Assembly (NCBI GenBank): GCA_026692885.1
Contig: JAPLNJ010001082.1
Location: 1 to 6,204 of the forward strand
DNA length: 6,204 nt
Origin: Planctomycetota bacterium
GTDB taxonomy: Bacteria > Planctomycetota > Planctomycetia > Pirellulales > Pirellulaceae
Reading direction: 5' to 3'
Numbering within the stretch: the first letter of the stretch is position 1; every line of letters starts with the position of its first letter. The notes under the pieces were generated by a model. It was not told where the DNA came from. It saw nothing but the letters and a program-made list of their open reading frames with translations, and ran no database searches. The position numbers and the translations under genes are program-made. Shown one piece after another: positions 1-6,204 of this stretch.

Positions 1-111
1 CAACCCCGAAAACCGTTTGGTGCTAGGACAGGCGGGGAGGGCCGCGCCGAAAGCGCCGCCGACTCCTGGCCGGGCGCGAGCACCTGACGACGCACCCCCA
101 ATCCTCTCTCT
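1..111. other. upstream leader, no supportable gene
   Basis: This GC-rich stretch precedes the propeller gene. Frame 1 is open from the left edge to a TGA at 85-87, which could be the last 28 codons of an upstream gene. Frame 2 is also open, from the edge through 199, but would overlap the propeller gene by 74 bases. Neither translation shows a recognisable motif, so I assign no gene. I see no convincing -35/-10 pair and no clear terminator hairpin. If frame 1 is a real gene tail, the gap to the propeller start would be about 38 bases and the operon would begin further upstream. Confidence 0.3.
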
Positions 112-117
112 GGAAGG
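112..117 (+). promoter_or_regulatory. ribosome binding site of the propeller gene
   Basis: GGAAGG lies 8 bases before the ATG at 126. It is a near-consensus Shine-Dalgarno sequence at good spacing. Together with the signal peptide that begins directly at this ATG, it fixes the start of the 900-residue protein. Confidence 0.65.
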
Positions 118-125
118 CACTCAGG

Positions 126-2828
126 ATGACCGTGTTCTCCCCTCGTGTGGCCTTGGTTGTTTGCGTCGCACTGGGCCCGGCACTGGCGGCCCGTGGTGAC
201 TGGCCCATGCTTCGCGGCAATGCCCAGCACACAGGTTTCGTACGGGCGGATTTGCAGCGGCCGTTCCGTCTGGCGTGGGTCCGCGAAATCGAACGAGAAC
301 GTCTCGGCACCGTCATGGAACCCATCGTGGCAGATGGCAGACTGTTCTTGGCCACGCACAGCGGAAACGTGTACGCGCTCGATGCGGAGTCCGGCAAGCC
401 GTTATGGCGGTTTACGTCTCACGGGCCGTTCCTCCACTCACCAGCAGTGGCGGGCGGACTGCTGTTGGCGGCGAGCACCGACGGAAACCTGTACGCTGTG
501 GAAGCCGGCACCGGAAAGCTGGTGTGGCAATGGTTCGGCGGGGACGGCGGATTCTCTGCCTCACCCACGGTGGCCGATCAGACCGTGTACCTCGGCACGC
601 GTGCCGGGGACTTCGCCGCGATCCAATTGGCGACGGGACAGCTCGCCTGGCGTCAAATGCTGAACGTCCCGCTGCGGCAGACGGCCGCCGTCGCCGACGG
701 GCACGTGTTCGTCACAGGCGAGGACTTGGGCGTGCGCTGCCTGAACGCAAAGGATGGTCAGCTGCTGTGGACATCCGCTCCCTTGGCCGGACAGACGGCC
801 CGCGACTATTATCCCATCGTCATCCAACAGCCGGGCCGCACGCTAGTCATCGTCCGCACCAACCCTGTCCTGAACATGGGGCAGCGCATCGGGCGCGACC
901 GCTCGCTGCTGTGCCGAAACGCGGGCGTGGACAACAGCGGCTGGCAGCAGGTCGAGGCCTGGACCAAGAGCGAGCAGGCACGCGGCAACGCCGAATTGTG
1001 GACGCGGGAACAAAACGCGATCGCGCGCTACCTGGAGACGAATCGCGACGCCTGCACTTTTTTCGTATTGGACGGCAAGACAGGAAAGGAAGCCTTCACC
1101 GCTCCGGTGCTGTGGGTGGCCGGCTGCCAAGGTGTCGGTGCGCAGCCAGCACTGACTGCAGACGGGCGACTGCTGGTGTTCTACCGCAGTGCCTACGGCA
1201 ACTGGAACCACGGCGTCGCGCCGCTGGTCTCGCTCGGCTTGCTCGATCTCGGGCAGAACCAGATCTCGCCGTTGTTCCACCAGCAGGGACGGCAGCCGCT
1301 GTGGAACTGCTTCTGGGGCACCGCGGACGAGAGCCAGAACTTCGTCGTGGCGGGGGACACCGCCCTGCTGGTCCATCAAGCGACGCTCAGCGGCTTTGAT
1401 CTCCGGAAGAGCGAACTGTTTCCGATCTGGGGCGAGCGCGATACGTACGGCGGATTCCGCAGTCCGCCCTGGGCGCGCAACGAGTGGCACGGACCCGCTC
1501 GCAGCGGCGTGGCGGTGGTCGGGCGGCGTCTGTATTGGCAGACCGGCAGTCGCGTGCTGTGTCTGGTGTCCGGCGAACGAGCACCCGGCGGGGAAGCTGT
1601 CCGGCCGCGAATAATCCGTGCGCAGGACGTAACCGGACAGGTTGCGTCGCCGGTTCCCGGTCAAAGCGTTCTGGCGGGTCCGACGAATCGGGAGGGCGAG
1701 GCTCCTGCCGAGCCGTTGGCGGCGCGCGGCTCAGCAAGTGACTCGCTCACCCGGTCTCCCCCTGTCTTGTTGACTGCGCAGGACCGTCCGGACGCGTCGC
1801 GTATCCGGCAGCGTCTGCGCGCAGCCGTCCAGGAGTTGTTATCCCGCACGTGGGCGCCGCTATGGACCGATCCCGGTCTGGCCGGGCGAGTCATTTCGTT
1901 TGACCGTAGCGACGAGTTGTTCGAGGCTTTAGCGTGGGCCTACCCGCATCTGCCGACCGAGGCACAGCAGCAGGCCAAGAGACTGTTGAAAGACCAATGG
2001 GTGAGTCATCCGCCATTTGCGAAAGAGGCGTGGTATTCGCTGCAGGAAGGGACGCCGCGGGAGTGGTTTTGGGTGCCGGACGATTTCCGCTCGCGACTTG
2101 GCTCGGATCGGCAACCGCGCCCGTTCGGGGGAGTCTATGCTGCCTGGCTGTTTGGTGAGCGGTGCGGCGAGGACAAGTTGATTCTCGCGAGTTGGCCCAA
2201 ACTGAAGGCCGCGTTCGAACAGTTCCTGCAATCGGGCTGGCGGCTTGACCCGACCCAAGGCGACGCCTTCGCTAATCGGTATCTGGCCGGCTTGCTGGCC
2301 ATCCGCCGTCTGGCCGAAAAGGTGGGCGACCAAGTTACCGCTCAGCAGGCCAGCGCCAAAGCCGGCGAAACCACCGTGGCGCTCGCGGCCTGGTGGCAGC
2401 GAGCCGCCGAGATCGGCACGCTGCGGAACTTCCAAGGCTCCGCAGAGTTGGACCCGTTCATCCACAAGGGCGACGGCATTTCACTCGCCGTCGCGCCGCA
2501 TCGGCACAAGCTCGCGTTGTTCCAGGACCTGACGCCCGAAATCGCCGAACTGCTGAAGGCCCAGGCCCCCGAGGCCGTTGCCGGAGTCCGACAGATCTTC
2601 CAAACGCTGTACCGTACTTGGTGGCTGATGGGCGAAGAACGGCAAGTGCATTTCGGCGAGAACTTCGTCGATCCGCCCGACCTGGCGCTGAGCGGCTATC
2701 GATCCTTGATCTGGCTGGGCGACGCCTCCGCGGACGAACTGTCGCGGTGCACGGACCTGCCTTTCTGCCGAGCGGACCTGTACTACATCATGAAATTGTC
2801 TATGCTGATGGAAAAGATGGGGAGGTAG
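126..2828 (+). CDS. exported PQQ-like beta-propeller repeat protein with unassigned helical C-terminal region
   Basis: This is a 900-residue protein with three parts. Residues 1-21 form a signal peptide: a hydrophobic core VALVVCVALG and an ALA-type cleavage site near residue 21 or 22, so the protein is probably periplasmic. DWPMLRGNAQHTGF (25-38) opens a PQQ-like/BamB-like propeller running to about residue 485. Repeated blade signatures are visible: GNVYALDAESGKPLW (80-94), GNLYAVEAGTGKLVW (120-134), an IQLATGQLAW strand (166-175), CLNAKDGQLLW (205-215), and FVLDGKTGKEAF (313-324). A polar, probably helical insert of roughly 60 residues (about 250-308) separates the fourth and fifth blades. 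A low-complexity linker (486-555) carries a repeat-derived segment with REGEAPAEP at 522-530. The rest (555-900) is rich in Ala, Leu, Trp and Gln, looks alpha-helical, and matches no family I recognise. The propeller fold is well supported. Binding of PQQ is not: many family members are scaffolds or sugar-related proteins without a quinone. It sits 30 bases upstream of the next gene and is probably co-transcribed with it. Confidence 0.9.
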   Translation: MTVFSPRVALVVCVALGPALAARGDWPMLRGNAQHTGFVRADLQRPFRLAWVREIERERLGTVMEPIVADGRLFLATHSGNVYALDAESGKPLWRFTSHGPFLHSPAVAGGLLLAASTDGNLYAVEAGTGKLVWQWFGGDGGFSASPTVADQTVYLGTRAGDFAAIQLATGQLAWRQMLNVPLRQTAAVADGHVFVTGEDLGVRCLNAKDGQLLWTSAPLAGQTARDYYPIVIQQPGRTLVIVRTNPVLNMGQRIGRDRSLLCRNAGVDNSGWQQVEAWTKSEQARGNAELWTREQNAIARYLETNRDACTFFVLDGKTGKEAFTAPVLWVAGCQGVGAQPALTADGRLLVFYRSAYGNWNHGVAPLVSLGLLDLGQNQISPLFHQQGRQPLWNCFWGTADESQNFVVAGDTALLVHQATLSGFDLRKSELFPIWGERDTYGGFRSPPWARNEWHGPARSGVAVVGRRLYWQTGSRVLCLVSGERAPGGEAVRPRIIRAQDVTGQVASPVPGQSVLAGPTNREGEAPAEPLAARGSASDSLTRSPPVLLTAQDRPDASRIRQRLRAAVQELLSRTWAPLWTDPGLAGRVISFDRSDELFEALAWAYPHLPTEAQQQAKRLLKDQWVSHPPFAKEAWYSLQEGTPREWFWVPDDFRSRLGSDRQPRPFGGVYAAWLFGERCGEDKLILASWPKLKAAFEQFLQSGWRLDPTQGDAFANRYLAGLLAIRRLAEKVGDQVTAQQASAKAGETTVALAAWWQRAAEIGTLRNFQGSAELDPFIHKGDGISLAVAPHRHKLALFQDLTPEIAELLKAQAPEAVAGVRQIFQTLYRTWWLMGEERQVHFGENFVDPPDLALSGYRSLIWLGDASADELSRCTDLPFCRADLYYIMKLSMLMEKMGR
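1690..1752. repeat. REP-like imperfect palindrome inside the propeller gene
   Basis: Two 25-base arms, 1690-1714 and 1728-1752, flank a 13-base loop. The right arm matches the reverse complement of the left at 19 of 25 positions. The left arm contains GGCTCCTGCCGAGCC, itself a small inverted repeat. Read in the gene's frame the left arm gives REGEAPAEP; the opposite strand gives GSAGASPS. I associate both peptides with dispersed palindromes in planctomycete genomes, from memory only. The element sits in the linker between the propeller and the C-terminal region and keeps the reading frame open, so it looks like an old, diverged insertion tolerated by the protein. Confidence 0.65.
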
Positions 2829-2829
2829 A

Positions 2830-2843
2830 TCCCACTGCTGGGA
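2830..2843 (+). other. small intercistronic hairpin
   Basis: TCCCA and TGGGA form a perfect 5-bp stem around a CTGC loop, starting two bases after the TAG of the propeller gene. No T-run follows, so it does not look like an intrinsic terminator. It could affect mRNA processing or initiation of the next gene, or be chance. Confidence 0.3.
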
Positions 2844-2846
2844 AAT

Positions 2847-2851
2847 AGGAG
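2847..2851 (+). promoter_or_regulatory. ribosome binding site that decides the GTG start
   Basis: AGGAG lies 7 bases before the GTG at 2859, an ideal Shine-Dalgarno arrangement. It selects this GTG over the in-frame TTG at 2874 and later ATG codons, which would remove the signal peptide. Confidence 0.8.
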
Positions 2852-2858
2852 CGGCAAA

Positions 2859-5800
2859 GTGAACAAACGCCATTTGACCGTCGTCCGCGTTGTCTGCTGG
2901 TCGGCCTTGTTCTTACGCGGTGCGTTGCCGACACCTGCCGCCGCGGCCCAAGCGTTGTACCTGGAAGGCTATTGCGACCCGCTGAGTGTCCAAGCGGGAG
3001 AAGATGTCGGATTCTGCGTCTCGACCAATGCCGAGCGATTTTCGATCGAGGTGGCTCGCGTGGGGGCCGAGGAGGAAGTGGTCTGGACGAAGGCCGGCTT
3101 GGCCGGACAGGAATACCCGCCGGACGATGGTACGGGCTTGACAGTTCGCTCGGCCATGTACGGCTGCCGCTGGCCCGCGGCCGTCAAGCTGACGGTGTCA
3201 CCGGCGTGGAAGTCGGGATTCTACCGCGTCGTGTTGCAGGCCGGGACGGAACGACGCGGGGAGATTCCACCGGGCCCGGTCCATCGCGTCAAGCTGACCA
3301 GCCAACCGGCGCGATTCGTCATGTGCTTCGTCGTCCGTGCGGCCCAGCCTGGCCAACGGAGCAAGATCCTGCTGCAACTGGCCAGCAATACGTACCAAGC
3401 TTACAACAGTTGGGGCGGATCGAGCCTATACTCCGGGCCGCAGACCCCGCGGGTTTCGTTTCGGCGACCGATGCAGTTGTATCCCTGGGGCAGCCCGATC
3501 ACGTGGGAACTGCCGTTTCTGCGCTGGGCCGAAGGCCACGGGCATCCGATCGAGGTCTGCACGAATCTGGATCTGGAGTTCCACCCCGAGCTGCTGCCGC
3601 ACTACCGGCTGGTCTTGAGCGTCGGCCACGACGAGTACTGGTCCACCGGCATGCGAGACAGCCTGGAGACCTTCATCGCCAATGGCGGGAACTGCGCGTT
3701 CTTCAGTGGCAATACCTGTTGCTGGCAAGTCCGCGTGGAAGACGCCGGTCGAGCACTGGTTTGCTACAAACGCGTCCACGAGCAAGATCCCGTGTTCAAG
3801 AATTCCGATCGTCGGCGGTTGACCACGCTGTGGAGCGATCCGCTGCTCCAACGGCCGGAGAATCTGTTGACCGGTGTGGGTTTCACGTATGGCGGCTACA
3901 ACGGCGTGTTCGGGTCGTATGAATCGGGACCTGGGGCAGGTGAATACACCGTCTACCGACCCGAGCACTGGCTGTTGGCGGGCACGGGCCTGCAACGCGG
4001 GCAGACATTCGGCCAGGAGGCGAGCATCGCGGGGTACGAGATGGACGGCTGCGAGATGGTCTTCAGGGACGGCTTGCCCTACCCGACCGGGCGGGACGGC
4101 ACGCCGAAGAATTTCGAGATCCTCGCCACCGCTCCCGGCCGCTGGGGCCTGTTTGACAGCTCGCTGACGTGGGCCCAGGAACTTCGCCAAGCCCTGCCGC
4201 GTGAACCGAAACAGGAGGTTCCCGATGATTTCGTGAAGCGTGAAGGCGTGGGGGTGTTGGGCGTGTACGAACGCGGCGGCACGGTGGTCACCGTGGGCAG
4301 CACGGACTGGGCGCATGGGCTGGCGATCAGCGATCCAATCGTCGAACGCATCACGCGGAATATCCTGGAGCGGTTGGCGGGAATGCCGGGGAAACCGGGG
4401 GCTGACATCCCCGGTTCGCCCGTGCCGCGAACGTTCAAGGAGTTGGTCAACGGGCGGCCCCTGCCGACGGCCGAGAACTTCCCGCCACGCACGCCGCAGG
4501 AGTCCCTCCAGGCGTTCAAGCCGCGGCCGGGACTCCGGGTGGAATTGATGGCCGCCGAACCCTTGGTGATGGATCCGGTGGACATCGCGTGGGGACCGGA
4601 CGGCAAGCTGTGGGTCGTGGAGATGGCCGACTACCCGTTGGGTTTGGACGGGAAGGGTCGGCCAGGCGGCCGCGTCCGCTATCTCGAAGACACCGACGGC
4701 GACGGCGTGTACGATAAATCAACGCTGTTCCTGGACGGGCTGCCCTTCCCCAACGGCTGCCTGCCTTGGCGAAACGGCGTCTTGGTGACTTGTGCGCCGG
4801 AAATCTTCTATGCGGAGGATACGGATGGAGATGGCAAGGCGGACGTGCGCAAAACGCTGTTCACCGGTTTTGGCGAAGGTAATCAGCAGCACCGCGTGAA
4901 CCACCCTCGTTGGGGGCTGGACAATTGGGTCTACCTGGCGAACGGAGATGGCGGCGCAGGGACCAACGGGATCGTGCGGAGCGAGTTGCAGCCCGGCACC
5001 CAGCTGGATATTCGCGGCCGCGATATCCGGATCCGCCCGGACGACGGCGCGCTCGACGTGGTGACCGGCCAAGCCCAATACGGCCGCAATCGCGACGACT
5101 GGGGCAATTGGTTCGGCTGTGATAACAATCGGCCGATGTGGTACTACGCGGTCGAGGACCGTTACGTCCGCCGCAACCCGCATGTGGCAGCGCCGCCCGG
5201 GCGCGTCGATCTCACCCCCGAACGCACTTCGTACCCCTGCGGCTGGGTCGTGACGCATCACGCCCTCGGCGAGCCGTGCCCGCCGCTCGCTCAGCCCGGC
5301 ATCTGGACGTGTTTGTGCGGAGGGATGATCTACCGCGATGAATTGCTGGGGCCGGAATTCTACGGCAACGCATTCTTTGCCGACGCGGTCTACAACTGCG
5401 TCAGCCGTAAGCTCGTCAAGGCCGCCGGGGTCCTCTTCCGCGGCGAGCGTGCACCCGACGAGCAGCAGTCCGAGTTCCTGGCTTCGTACGACCCGTGGTT
5501 CCGGCCGACGACCATCCGAACGGGGCCTGACGGAGCGCTGTGGGTGGTCGATATGTATCGTCTGGTCATCGAGCATCCGCAGTGGATCAATGACGATCTG
5601 GAACGGACGCTGGAACTTCGCTTAGGACACGACAAGGGCCGGATTTGGCGGGTCTACCCGCCTGACAAGCAGCCGCGGGCGATTCCGCGTCTGGACAAAC
5701 TTGACACAGCCGGCTTGATCGCGGCACTGGATAGCCCCAGCGGCTGGCAACGCGATTTGGCGCAGCAGATGCTCTTGTGGAGACATCCCACGGGAGTTGG

Positions 5801-6204
5801 AAAACCAGGCCTCGCGGTGGTCGAGCCGCTGGAGAAGATGGTCCGAGAGCATCCGCGAGCTTTGGCCCGCTTGCATGCGATGTGCACGTTGGACGGGCTC
5901 GGAGCCTTGCGTCCCGAGCTGGTCGGGCAGGCCCTGTCCGACACGCATCCCGGCGTCCGCCGTCAGGCCGTGCGGTTGAGCGAGCCGTTTCTGGCGAGCG
6001 ACTCTGGGGCCCACGTTGACTTGGGCGAAGCCCTGTTGAAACTCGTCGACGACCCGGATCTCCCGGTGCAGCAACAACTGGCCTACACCTTGGGCGAATG
6101 GAAGATCGTGCCCGCGGGCCGCGCACTCGGAAAGTTGGCCGTACGGCACGCCGAAGATCCGTACTTTATGGCGGCAGTGATGAGTTCGGCGCTGCCGCAT
6201 CTGG
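2859..6204 (+). CDS. N,N-dimethylformamidase large-subunit-like domain fused to TIGR02604-type membrane-bound dehydrogenase domain (3' partial)
   Basis: The frame opens with GTG and has no stop to the right edge: 1115 complete codons, C-terminus missing. Residues 1-30 are an export signal (NKRH, a hydrophobic stretch interrupted by two Arg, then PAAAA). Residues about 35-505 match the dimethylformamidase large-subunit family (DMFA2_C type): a beta-rich start, NTYQAYNSWGGSSLY (177-191), GHDEYWS (256-262), FIANGGNCAFFSGNTCCWQ, EMDGCEMVF, and a closing GSTDW (480-484). Known dimethylformamidase uses one iron held by two Tyr and one Glu; Glu259 and the Tyr of the first motif are candidate ligands. 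After a Pro-rich linker, residues about 557-935 match the TIGR02604 putative dehydrogenase domain: LRVELMAAEPLVMDPVDIAW, DTDGDG at 611-616 and again at 654-659, GQAQYGRNRDDWGNWFGCDN, YVRRNP, and closing GRIWRVYP (927-934). Helical HEAT-like sequence starts near 950 (LDSPSGWQRDLAQQMLL). No CxxCH haem motif is seen; in this family it normally lies further C-terminal. Domain identities are firm; substrate and activity are unknown. Confidence 0.9.
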   Translation, partial: MNKRHLTVVRVVCWSALFLRGALPTPAAAAQALYLEGYCDPLSVQAGEDVGFCVSTNAERFSIEVARVGAEEEVVWTKAGLAGQEYPPDDGTGLTVRSAMYGCRWPAAVKLTVSPAWKSGFYRVVLQAGTERRGEIPPGPVHRVKLTSQPARFVMCFVVRAAQPGQRSKILLQLASNTYQAYNSWGGSSLYSGPQTPRVSFRRPMQLYPWGSPITWELPFLRWAEGHGHPIEVCTNLDLEFHPELLPHYRLVLSVGHDEYWSTGMRDSLETFIANGGNCAFFSGNTCCWQVRVEDAGRALVCYKRVHEQDPVFKNSDRRRLTTLWSDPLLQRPENLLTGVGFTYGGYNGVFGSYESGPGAGEYTVYRPEHWLLAGTGLQRGQTFGQEASIAGYEMDGCEMVFRDGLPYPTGRDGTPKNFEILATAPGRWGLFDSSLTWAQELRQALPREPKQEVPDDFVKREGVGVLGVYERGGTVVTVGSTDWAHGLAISDPIVERITRNILERLAGMPGKPGADIPGSPVPRTFKELVNGRPLPTAENFPPRTPQESLQAFKPRPGLRVELMAAEPLVMDPVDIAWGPDGKLWVVEMADYPLGLDGKGRPGGRVRYLEDTDGDGVYDKSTLFLDGLPFPNGCLPWRNGVLVTCAPEIFYAEDTDGDGKADVRKTLFTGFGEGNQQHRVNHPRWGLDNWVYLANGDGGAGTNGIVRSELQPGTQLDIRGRDIRIRPDDGALDVVTGQAQYGRNRDDWGNWFGCDNNRPMWYYAVEDRYVRRNPHVAAPPGRVDLTPERTSYPCGWVVTHHALGEPCPPLAQPGIWTCLCGGMIYRDELLGPEFYGNAFFADAVYNCVSRKLVKAAGVLFRGERAPDEQQSEFLASYDPWFRPTTIRTGPDGALWVVDMYRLVIEHPQWINDDLERTLELRLGHDKGRIWRVYPPDKQPRAIPRLDKLDTAGLIAALDSPSGWQRDLAQQMLLWRHPTGVGKPGLAVVEPLEKMVREHPRALARLHAMCTLDGLGALRPELVGQALSDTHPGVRRQAVRLSEPFLASDSGAHVDLGEALLKLVDDPDLPVQQQLAYTLGEWKIVPAGRALGKLAVRHAEDPYFMAAVMSSALPHL
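4393..4416. repeat. perfect 8-bp inverted repeat in the interdomain linker
   Basis: AACCGGGG (4393-4400) and CCCCGGTT (4409-4416) are perfect inverted repeats around the 8-base loop GCTGACAT. The hairpin codes for the Gly/Pro-rich linker at residues about 512-519 (KPGADIPG), just after the dimethylformamidase-like domain and before the dehydrogenase-like domain. It resembles short GC-rich dispersed palindromes of planctomycete genomes, but with one copy here that link is inference. Confidence 0.5.

Noticed and set aside
2..199. Open frame from the left edge to 199 as the tail of an upstream gene
   Set aside because: It would overlap the propeller gene by 74 bases, including its signal peptide, and has low-complexity composition with no motif.
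1058..1063. Run of six T in the propeller gene as a possible slippage site
   Set aside because: The frame stays open on both sides with blade signatures continuing, and no alternative frame product or stimulatory structure is evident.
2972..3922. Plus-strand open frame of 316 codons
   Set aside because: It overlaps the fusion gene in another frame, has Arg/Gly/Pro-rich composition typical of a shadow, and no recognisable domain; the GTG frame carries all the family motifs.
3426..4316. Long antisense open frame of 296 codons, and similar ones at 4719-5576 and 843-1664
   Set aside because: They lie opposite strongly supported genes with recognisable domains. Long antisense frames are expected at this GC content, and their translations show no family motif.
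5006..5028. Near-perfect palindrome with one bulged base, centred on CGCGGCCGCG
   Set aside because: It encodes LDIRGRDI, part of a conserved stretch of the TIGR02604-type domain (GRD followed by alternating basic and hydrophobic residues), so protein conservation plus GC-rich codons explain it.
5310..5318. CLC at residues 818-820 as a haem or metal site
   Set aside because: It is CxC without a following His, not CxxCH, and sits where the family often has a Cys-Gly before a strand; a disulphide or structural role is more likely.

Overview
This GC-rich window reads as part of a chromosome from a member of the Planctomycetota, probably a Pirellulales-like lineage. Three things suggest this. 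The second gene carries the planctomycete/verrucomicrobial 'putative membrane-bound dehydrogenase' domain (TIGR02604 type). The first gene is an exported PQQ-like propeller protein with an N-terminus (DWPMLRGNAQHTGF) of a kind common in that phylum. A palindrome whose translation contains REGEAPAEP, which I associate with dispersed repeats in planctomycete genomes, lies inside the first gene. The taxonomic call is inference from recognised families; no marker gene is present.

Layout. Bases 1-111 are an upstream stretch with no gene I can support. Bases 126-2828 (+) encode a 900-residue exported protein: signal peptide, PQQ-like/BamB-like beta-propeller (residues about 26-485), a low-complexity linker containing the REP-like palindrome (about 486-555), and an unrecognised, probably helical C-terminal region (about 555-900). 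A 30-base gap holds a small hairpin and a strong ribosome binding site (AGGAG). From 2859 a GTG-started gene (+) runs without a stop to the right edge, so 1115 complete codons are visible and the 3' end is missing. It is a large exported fusion: an N,N-dimethylformamidase large-subunit-like (DMFA2_C-type) domain at about 35-505, a linker with a perfect 8-bp inverted repeat, a TIGR02604-type propeller dehydrogenase-like domain with two calcium-type DTDGDG motifs at about 557-935, and the start of a HEAT-like helical region from about 950. A c-type haem domain would be expected beyond the window.

The two genes are same-strand, closely spaced and both exported, so they probably form one transcription unit working in the periplasm. 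Which substrate they act on cannot be read from the sequence. The fusion of an amidohydrolase-like iron-site domain to a putative cytochrome-linked dehydrogenase is the most interesting content. The many other open frames on both strands, including long antisense ones, are treated as high-GC shadows of these two genes. I see no RNA genes, CRISPR arrays, insertion sequences or terminators.
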